A DNA stretch of 64,000 bases, taken from assembly GCA_039621445.1 (NCBI GenBank), contig CP154954.1, positions 65,740,891 through 65,804,890 on the forward strand, in the 5' to 3' direction. A program made the position numbers and the translations under genes. Each line of letters opens with the position of its first letter. The first letter of the stretch is position 1. The stretch comes from Euglena gracilis. Its lineage: Eukaryota > Euglenida > Euglenophyceae > Euglenales. Shown piece by piece: positions 56,102-64,000 of this stretch. Under the pieces are notes generated by a model. It was given only the letters and a program-made list of their open reading frames with translations. It was not told where the DNA came from and searched no databases.

Positions 56102-56639
56102 ATACCTATATATGATATCTGTAAATGTAGAGTGCTGGGTTTACCTCCCCCCTTTGTCCAACGACCCCCTGGTCAGATGCGATCTTTTTTTTCTATACAA
56201 TGTTGGCTCTATAGCTGTGGGAAGAAATGGCACAAACAAAGCCAATCACCACCAAAAGTGGTGATAAATTCCCCAAAATGACTAAAATTGATGCACTGAC
56301 AAAGTCGAAAAGGTGGCCAAATATGGCCAAAAGAAGGCCAAAAATGCTCTTCCAATTTTCAGACAAATATTTTCTGCCCAGTGCTTCGCTCCAGGCCGAA
56401 AATTGGTCACTGTTGTGCCATCGTTTTGGTGTTGCCTCCCCTGGATCAGAGGCGGGGGGGCGGGGGGATATTAATATTAAGATTGCTGGTTGCTCAGTTT
56501 TTTAGTTTTCTGTGTGGGTGGTTCCAATAGGGCGTGATGGGTTAGGGTGAATAAGCGTGATGGGTTTTGCACTGGAGATGCGGAAAGGTAATACGGAAGC
56601 ATTTTATATCTGCATCGAATGGCTTTCTTCCCATTTCAG

Positions 56640-56783
56640 TAGTCGTTGTGAATGCCTTCCCGGACCCGATGGATGGCTGCCCCTGCGTGCGCTCCAGCAG
56701 CCCGTCCTTTTCGTGCGACGTCCGGCCTGAAGCCGCCTGCACGCTGGTGCATCCGGAACCCATGGCGTCCATTGTGCTTCAAA
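56640..56783 (+). CDS. Orphan exon-like island
   Basis: A strong acceptor (CTTCCCATTTCAG) and a strong donor (CTTCAAA/GTGAGG) bound a GC-rich stretch. One frame reads VVVNAFPDPMDGCPCVRSSS, PSFSCDVRPEAACTLVHPEP and MASIVLQ, with several Cys; a second frame is also open. No family recognised. It could be the 3' part of the cyclase gene or another gene. Confidence 0.5.
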
Positions 56784-59700
56784 GTGAGGGGACGCGCCAT
56801 TTTTGATGACCCATGCCGTTCCTTGTTGCAATGTCCGCGCCCACCCCAAAGAACGGTTTTCCTCACAAAGACGTGCTGGTCACGTCCCCACGTGTTTCTG
56901 ATTTGCCAAGTTGGGCATCTGTGCATATGATGCTGTGCATGCACCCCACCTGGGGGGGGGGGGGGCTGCCTGGGTAGGCACACCAAGCCACCCAGATCTG
57001 ACCCCCGGAGTGGCGGGGTGGGGCACATGGCCAATAGTAGGCAAAAGGAACCTCCAGCGCCGAAGGTGCCGGAAGACCACTTTTGGGCACTTTTTTTTTC
57101 ATTCAAAAAAGCCTTGATCAGGCAGGCACCCCCCCCCCCTGGGGCCTGCCTGCCTGCCTGCCTGCCCAGGTACTCTGGGGTCCTGGTTTCCTGTGGAATG
57201 GTAGATCAGCAGGTCCAACAACCTCTGAAACATTGTGACAGTTTGTAACTGCAAAAAAAACAGCATCAATGTGTGGGGAATGTTTCACCCATTTCCGGGC
57301 AGTGGCTCACGTCGTGCTCTCCCAACGATGGGCCGAAACATCTTGGTGACTTGTGAGGAATTGGCATGGCCGTGACTGGACACCCTTGCCATTCTTAATG
57401 CAACGTACACATGTATTCACCAGCAAACCGTGCGTATAGCTAATTTGATGTACATAACCAATTGTCCCGCGCTGATTTTAACCAGCACACTCAGCAATGC
57501 ATTGTTCGCTGCCTCTCTTTCAAAAAGTAAGATCTGCATTCTTAAAAAAGAAGAAACACTGATGCCTTGAAAGGTTTTTGAAGGAATCATTTTTTCTGTT
57601 CCTTTTTTAGCTTCTGTCATTTTTATTTGAAAATGTTTCTGTTACCCCCCCCTTTTGTCCAATGACCGCCCCCCCCCCCGGTCGCCCCTCGGTCGGGGGA
57701 CATATTCGGATACATAGTCGGAGGTCTTTCGGATTTTTGACCTGGTTCAAAGCGCCAGGCCGAAGATTGCCCACAATCGACCAAAAATATTCTTTGCCAT
57801 ATTCCATTCATTTGGCAAAGAACGGAAAATGCCAATGCAAAAGCCAGCATTCTTTGCCAAATGCCAAAAAAAAATGGCATTTGGCAAAGTGACAAATGCC
57901 ATTTCTATTTGGGCAAAAATTGTCAAAATTTCAAATCTTTTTGGCACCATAGTATAATATAGTATAACAGTTCAATGCCACCAAGCCAGGCTTTTGCTTA
58001 AGGCCTGGTGGGGTGCAAGGTCTTTCTCTAGCCTGGCCAAGAGCCACTAGCTGGGCCGTCCTCTCCCCCAAATGGAAAAAAATCATTCTTCTGACACTGC
58101 CCGCCAAAACGGAAGTGAGGTTTCTGGCTTCCACTTTTTTTTTATATTTTCGCCATTTTTTTTGCAATTCTTTTTCTGAAAATTTCATTTTTTTTGAAAT
58201 TGACATTGTATTCACATATATTTTTTAAAAATTGGTGCCATTTTTTGCAAGATTTTTTTCTTTTCTGCATTTTTGCCTTTTCTCTCTGATTTTGCACATT
58301 TTGTGCATTTTTTTACTCATTTTCTGTGCATTTCTGGCATTTTTTTTGCGCATTTTTGAACATGTTTCAAGGCCAGGCTGGCGGATCCTCCCCCCTCCTG
58401 TGGCAGGGCTACAAGAAAATTTTTCCGAGTGACCGCCCCAAAGTGCCAGGGATTCTTTTTATCATTCTTTTTTCCATTTTTTTGTGGATTTTTTTTTGGA
58501 AAGCAACTAGGCAAGGAAATAAAAAATAGAACACTGAAAAATGCACAAAGAATGACCAAAATGAAAATCTCCCCCATCCCCTTCTGGACCGGAGGGGGGG
58601 AGTTCGGATCACTCCCCCACTTTCCAAGGGGGGGGGAGTCCCGGGTCCTGGTACCCGGGGGGGGGGGTACAGCCGCCCTCAGGGGGGCACCCCTGGCATT
58701 TTCTTGCGAATTTTTGCCCAAGCAGTGTCCAAAATGGTATTTTTGGCCATTTTTTGGGGGGGGATTTTTTCAGCCCGAATTTTGGCCACCCAGACCACAC
58801 CACTGTACAAGGGGGTGCCCCCCCCCCCTGGGCCAGAGGGGGCTTGATCAGGGGTTTTCTTAAGCCGGAGGGTACCCCAACCCCCCGGGGGGGGTCCAGC
58901 CAGCAGCCTTTTTGCCAGCAGGAGGCTGGACCCCCCCCCCCCCCGGGGTGCTTAAGAAAACCCCTGGGCCTGATCCCCCCCACCTGCCCTTACACCAAAC
59001 CCTGCTGCTGAAGCCCCCCCCCCCCCCTGGGCGCTGGGCTGCGCCATAAGTCAGCCTGGCCCAGCTGAAGCCGGACCAGAAAATATTTCAAAGGGGTTTC
59101 GGTTGATTTCAGGTGGGTCCAGAGTGAGCGGGTGGATGGCGGACCCCCTGGGGGGTTGTGTGTGGGCAGATTTTCGGGAAAGTGGGTGGGTGGGTTTGGG
59201 CCCAGGAACATGATGGTATTTCTGGATTGGTTTTCCAAGTGGTGAGACGTTGCTGGGTGGGGGGTGTGTGCGTTGGTGTGTCTGGTCTATTTCAATATGT
59301 TTCATGCTCCTCATTCGCACTTCCTAAATGCTTCTTGTTCCTTGGTGTTATTTCTTGTTTTCTTTCTTTCTCACCAATACCTCTCCCCTTTGTTGTTTGA
59401 CCAGGGTGCCGCGTTGATGAGTGGTTGTACGACGAGGGGGGTTTTTTTCATTATTTTTCTGTATCATTTGATACATGCAACCCTTATTGGCAGTAACCAT
59501 TCAGAAACAAGGGCTTCTAACCTCTCACCCCCTCCCCGTTAGGTATGGTTCAGGTGCTCGCTGCACCACTCACTCTGCCAACTTGCTTCCCGGAGTGCAT
59601 TCAAGCCTCAACGCTTTAAACAAGCTGCTGTGCAAAGCTCACCAACACCGTCGTTGGTGCAGAGTTATACCTTTGCAGCTGTCTATGCTCTTAAAGTTGC

Positions 59701-59799
59701 CTCACCATCTCTTTATTCTTGTTTTCTTGAATGTGTAAGTACAGGAAATTTTATTTTGCCGTGCGACTGCAGCGCAATTTTTGGGAAAGTTTTTGAATT
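56784..59799. other. Mostly repeats and unique non-coding DNA
   Basis: Includes a diverged GGCAGGCACC-type repeat piece (56945-57175), a lone CAGGCTTTTGCTTAAGG terminus at 57987 without partner, ATTTTTGGC-rich sequence (58100-58360) and the nested element at 58849. No exon recognised. Confidence 0.35.
58849..58966. mobile_element. Short CAGGGG-family element nested in another repeat
   Basis: Ends CAGGGGTTTTCTTAAGCCGG and GTGCTTAAGAAAACCCCTG; flanks GGCTTGAT (58841-58848) and GGCCTGAT (58967-58974) differ at one base. The surrounding CAGACCACACCACTGTACAA...CACCTGCCCTTACACCAAAC resembles the repeat at 36640-36765 and 54055-54170, so the element inserted into an older repeat. Confidence 0.8.
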
Positions 59800-59923
59800 A
59801 TTGATGGAATAGGAGGGTTAGGAGTTCAACCTAACGTCAGGCCCAACTTATAGGTTGGTGTTTGGCGTACAAGTTAGGCCTGAAGTTAGGCCGAACTCCT
59901 AACTCTAACCCTATTCCATCAAT
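59800..59923. mobile_element. Fold-back element with GGTTAGG-like arms
   Basis: ATTGATGGAATAGG at the left and CCTATTCCATCAAT at the right are perfectly inverted; the arms continue with GTTAGGAGTTC and GAACTCCTAAC and with AGGCC/GGCCT, leaving a short centre. The whole 124 bp can form one long hairpin. Confidence 0.85.
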
Positions 59924-62754
59924 GAAGCAAAAAAATTTGGACCCCCAGATCCAACAATATGCCCCCCCCCCCCATGGGGCACATTGTCAGCAGCAGGGTT
60001 TTTTTTTTGATTGACTGACGTATTGGAATATTCCAGACGTTGCAAGTCACAGTATGTGGGCCGTGCACCCAACGCCGTCAGCCTTTTTTGTGAAGTTCCT
60101 TGTTGGTCTCAGTGATATGCCCCAAACCGCAGGTTCCGAATATGTGCTCCCCGATTTCACCCCGGCCGAAACTCATCCCCGACCTGCCTGGCGATGCGCA
60201 ACGCAAACGGCCCTTGTGCCTGTCCGACCTGTCCCCTTGCATGGTTTCCCAGACGGTGGGGTTTACCCCTCATCGCCCCAATCATCTCCCTCTCTCCGCG
60301 GACCTTCTTGCCATTTCCCCGTCCTTTTCCTCAGGCGCGCCCTCCTGCAGGCCACTGAACCCACCACACCTCTCCTTGTCCCTTCTGTTTAACCTTCCTC
60401 CGGTTGTATTTTCGGTCAGTCGCATCGCGGTACCTCCCCCCTCCCCCCAGGCTTGGCCTGCCCTGGCGCTTGCCGCTCTCCTCAAATGCAAACTTGGTCC
60501 CCCGAAAGTTGGCCTTCGGTTTTTTGCACATGTCCGCCAATTTTTTAAACATGCAAACTTGACCCCCTAAAGTTGGCCCCCTGGCCTTACCTTCAATCAT
60601 GGCCCGGGCCATGCCCCCCAAGGGGGAGGTATCCTTAAATGTGCAACGTTGCAATGACGTCGGACACGAAAGGACCGCCGGCAATTTGTGCAAACACACA
60701 AAATGTGGGGAAATTGAAACCTACAAAATGGCACGACAATAGGAAGTTGGCTGGGTTCACCCTGAACAGCCCCTTCCCCCCTCGATGCGAGGCGTGGTGG
60801 TGCCGGCCATTGTCAGATACAGGCCACAGGGGCAACCTGTCCCCCCTGGGACCAGGCACTTATGGCCGACCAGGGCCGACCAGGGCCGACCAGGGCCGAC
60901 CAGGGCCAACTTGCATGTGGTTGGCCGACGGAAGGGGAATGGATGAAGGGATTCGGCAGTTTTCCCTCTGGACCAAGCACCTCTGATGGTGCTGGGCGAT
61001 GCTGGGCGATGCAGGGCGATGCTGGCCCGGCAGCATCGACCGCGGGTTACCACAGCCGACCGCAGCCGACCGCAGCCGACCGCAGCCGACCGCAGCCGAC
61101 CGCGCAACTTTTTTCTAATTGATGTCAATTTTTCAGTGAGAATGAGGAATTAGGCTCATTTTTATCCCAGATTTTGAGATTTTTCTGGCCCATCTGGCTC
61201 ATGTTGTCACTTTTGGCCACTTTTGGCCACTTTTGGCCACTTTTGGCCACTTTTGGTCTTTTTAGGTCGCTTTTGTCCCCTTTTTTGTAACCATAATCGC
61301 TTTTGCCCATTTTGTAACCATAATTCGCCAATTTTGACCTATTTTGACCATTTTTGGCCATTTTTTGCGCACTTGTCGTAATTTTGGGCCATTTTGTCCC
61401 GCTCTTGGGCCATTTTTGACCATTTAAAGCCATTTTCGACCTTTTTTTGTTATTTTGCCCATTTTTTTGGTCTCTTTTTGGTCCAATTTGACCATTTTTG
61501 AGCATTTTGCGCCAGGTGCAGCTTCTGGATTTGCAAAAACAGTGGCCAAAACAGCTTTTCTTTGGCCTTTGCCCACTTTTGGCCATTTTTAACCATTTTC
61601 AGCCGACCGCAGTCACTGATTTGGCAAATATTGGGCCATTTTGGTCAATATGAGCATATTTTATGGCATTTTGGCCATTTTGTGCCCTTTTGGTAATTTT
61701 GGGTCATTTTTCACAATCTTTTTTTTCTGTGACGGATACCCCCACCTATGGCCGACTATTTGCCAACCAGGGCCGACCAGGGCCGACCAGGGCCGACCAG
61801 GGCCGACCAGGGCCGACCAGGGCCGACCAGAGCACCAAAATGGGAAGTGACCATAGGTGCCTGCCTAGGACAGCTGCCCCTCTCGCCCTGATTGGCACCT
61901 TTGGGCCGCCCCGCCCCCCAGCGTCTGCTGCGTCGTGCGCCTCTCCGTATCCCACCGTATGCCCCTCCCATATGTGTCCCCCGACTGGGCCCCGTCCCCC
62001 CAGCAAGCCGCAAGGAGCCCCCAGTACCCGCCCCTGCCGCACACCTCTCTGCTTCGCTCCCCCCTGTCTGTGTTTGATCTGTGATGACGGACGGTGGGTG
62101 AAGGTCAGTCTCCTCTAACCTACTCCGTGGGGAATTGCACACCAGTGCTCGGGATTGATCTGGGGGGGGGTCCGTTTCCAAAAAAAAAACACAAATCCTT
62201 GCATTGGGCAGGGGAGGGGCAGCTTTCAAAAATTTTATTCAGGTTTTTATTCCAGTGTATGCAATTTATTCGTGGAATTGTTCTTGTCATTCCGGTGAAG
62301 CCAGTGCACTTGGGTTTTTTCTGAAGTCCTTTTCTGGGACGATTTTCTGCTGTGCTGTGTTGGAGGATGTTTTGAACCATAATTCTCATTTTTTTTTATC
62401 AAACACCAAACGTGATTTTAAGTAATCTGGGAACATGGTGACTTCAAAGTATGGAATAAAGAATGTTGTCTAAAGAACTGAAAACGACAGTTTGGACTGA
62501 ATCTGGACTTTTGTGGATACTTTCAAATTCGAAATCATTTCCCAGGAAATCCAAAATAAGCACAAAAAACCCTTCCCTGGAAAACTGTTCCAGGAATGGC
62601 CAGAACACATTGCCCCTTTGAAAACTTTCATATGTTTAGTCATATGTTATGTCATATGTTTAGTCATATGTTATCCTGAATATTCAGTATAGTCCGGACC
62701 GGAATATCCCCCCCCCCCTGCATTGGGTCCCAAAAAATTTGGAATCCTCACTTT
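59924..62754. other. Low-complexity stretch
   Basis: Holds GGCCGACCAG decamers (60868-60906 and 61769-61830), CCGACCGCAG decamers (61041-61104), CTTTTGGCCA decamers (61203-61257) and a TTTTGGCCATTT-rich block to 61720. Pro-rich frames at 60.1-60.5 and 61.9-62.1 kb have no motifs and are not called. Confidence 0.5.
60868..61830. repeat. Decamer repeats GGCCGACCAG and CCGACCGCAG
   Basis: Three separate tandem arrays of related 10-bp units (60868-60906, 61041-61104, 61769-61830). Confidence 0.9.
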
Positions 62755-63390
62755 TGGTTACCTGGAGCCTCCAGGGAGGCTCCAGGGAGGCTGGTTACCT
62801 GAGCCTCCCTGGAGCCTCCTGGAGGCTCCCAAAAAGGGAGCCTCCCTGGAGGCTGGTTACCTGGAGCCTCCCTGGAGCCTCCTAGAGCCTCCCTCTGGGG
62901 AGCCTCCCTGCAGGCTGGTTACCCGAGGAGCCTCCTGGAGCCTCCGGCAGGTAACCACTTTTGTACACAGGCCATCGACCCTCCACCTCTGCATCCGCTA
63001 TATATTTACGCACACAAATCACGTTTGCCCGTTTTGCTATTTACGCCATGTCCGCCAATTGCAGAATTTTTGGAAAACCATTTATCCATTTGCCACAAAG
63101 ACGCCACGTCCGCCTGATTTTGTTTTTACCATTTACCCGTTTGCTATTTACGCCGTGTCCACCAATTTGTTGAAAACCATTTATCCATTCGCCACAAAAA
63201 CGCCACGTCCGCCTGATTTTGCTTTTACCGTTTACCCGTTTTCTATTTACGCCTTGTCCGCCAAACTTTGTCCACACAAAAGGATGTTGTTATTGGGGGG
63301 CAGGGGAGGGGGGAGGGGGGTAGGGGGGAGGGGGCCGGCCCCCCCCTCCCCTCCCCCCTCCCCCCCCCCCCCCCCCTCCCGGGCACAGCC
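62755..63390. repeat. Reverse-orientation copy of the 26.5-27.1 kb composite repeat
   Basis: GGTTACCTGGAGCCTCC fold-backs (62757-62955), then CATGTCCGCC...GCCACGTCCGCCTGATTTTG direct repeats (63045-63275), then AACTTTGTCCACACAAAAGG and a G-rich tract (63296-63385). The same words occur on the opposite strand at 26.6-26.9 kb. Confidence 0.7.
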
Positions 63391-63825
63391 AAATGAACAC
63401 CACTTTGAATTTCATGTGACCCTTTTTTTGTATGGCAAATGATTTAGGTACAATCCTGGCCGAATAAATTCATTTTCGGTTTCAATTAAGCTCTACGTTG
63501 CCTCCCAGCCTCCCATTACACCCATCTTGGCTTTTTGGCAAAATGTTTTTTTTTTTTTTGCTAATTTTGCATTGATTTGGGCAAATATTGGGCTAATTTG
63601 GGTCAACATGAACACCGGTATGGCATTTTTGGTCATTTTGTGCCATTTTGGTGATTTTGGGTATTTTTGTGGTTTTTTGTGAAATTTTTGTGGATATTGT
63701 TGGCATTTTGGGGCTATTTAAGGTTATATGAAGCTATTTGGTTGCTCTTTGGGGCTTTTGTGGTTATTTTGGCTCGGTTGTGAGCCAATGGATGCAGGCA
63801 TTAGGCAAGATGCAGGTATGGACAA

Positions 63826-64000
63826 GGTGCAAATGCCGGACAAGATGCAGACGCCGGACAAGATGCAGACGCTGGACAAGGTGCAAATTTGGACGAGGTG
63901 TAGTGGTTGCGGATGCTGGACAAGATGTACTGGTTGTAGATGCTAAACAAGATGCAGATGCTGGACAAGATGCCGTGATCGCAAATGCTGGACAAGATGC
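63826..64000. repeat. 18-bp-type minisatellite running off the window
   Basis: Units of GCCGGACAAGATGCAGAC with drift to GCTGGACAAGATGC, open in all frames (PDKMQT-type). The end is beyond the window. Confidence 0.85.

Noticed and set aside
57987-58004. Third TTGCTTAAG hAT element
   Set aside because: Only one terminus is present; no right end or target duplication was found.
61125-61586. 153-codon Lys/Gln/Asn-rich minus frame
   Set aside because: Translation of TTTTGGCCA repeats.

Overview
This is nuclear DNA from an intron-rich eukaryote, probably a protist or alga. I cannot name the lineage. The evidence is: no long bacterial-type genes; short GC-rich coding islands of 70-200 bp, each with recognisable protein signal, separated by kilobases of low-complexity DNA; dense poly-G/poly-C runs; microsatellites; and many miniature transposons. 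All confident coding signal is on the + strand.

Two mosaic signalling genes can be assembled from exon islands. (1) About 4.4-17.4 kb (perhaps 1.4-18.1 kb): a membrane-associated hybrid sensor histidine kinase. In order it has a transmembrane exon, a coiled coil, an H-box like the HWE/HisKA_2 type (NHLLKN), the second dimerisation helix, an ATPase N-box (ENALTNAHRHG), a G-box-like exon, the end of the ATPase domain, and a three-exon receiver domain (IDDSPVARR / DIVIL / DYHLDYG...GLICMRSANAS). (2) About 39.0-54.4 kb: a receptor-type class III adenylate cyclase. It has five or six exons of an N-terminal (presumably extracellular) sensor, one exon with a membrane helix running into a HAMP-like start, a linker of two exons, then the catalytic domain over six exons (FFLDVEDFT, DKYIG, D-CLMAFWN, GLESGPVHAGIFGSR, NYTVVGDVVN, RLEGLNK, VVLKGKA). 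Both would act at the plasma membrane in sensing and second-messenger signalling. Isolated exon-like islands (24.5, 28.9, 30.1, 56.7 kb) cannot be assigned.

Region by region: 0-18 kb histidine kinase with long introns; 18-32 kb repeats with a few orphan islands and a 350-codon minus-strand frame of unknown status; 33-38.8 kb a satellite-like block with a conserved hairpin repeat and a 19-bp minisatellite; 39-54.4 kb adenylate cyclase; 51.8-52.9 kb two fold-back elements bracketing a 33-bp minisatellite; 55-64 kb mostly repeats.

The clearest new material is mobile. Several families of 0.1-0.6 kb non-autonomous elements with CAGG-type inverted ends are flanked by perfect 8-bp target duplications (ATGCACAC, TCACAAAC, GTTGCATG, GTACTGGC, CCCACAGC, ATACCTAT, GTGGGGGG), the hallmark of hAT transposons. 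A second group begins and ends in poly-C/poly-G runs, mostly next to TA. Several sit within about 30-100 bp of cyclase exons. Several exon junctions predicted from protein continuity lack GT-AG borders, so unconventional introns are possible. Exon ends are estimates from splice-like signals and conserved motifs; no alignment or transcript was available.
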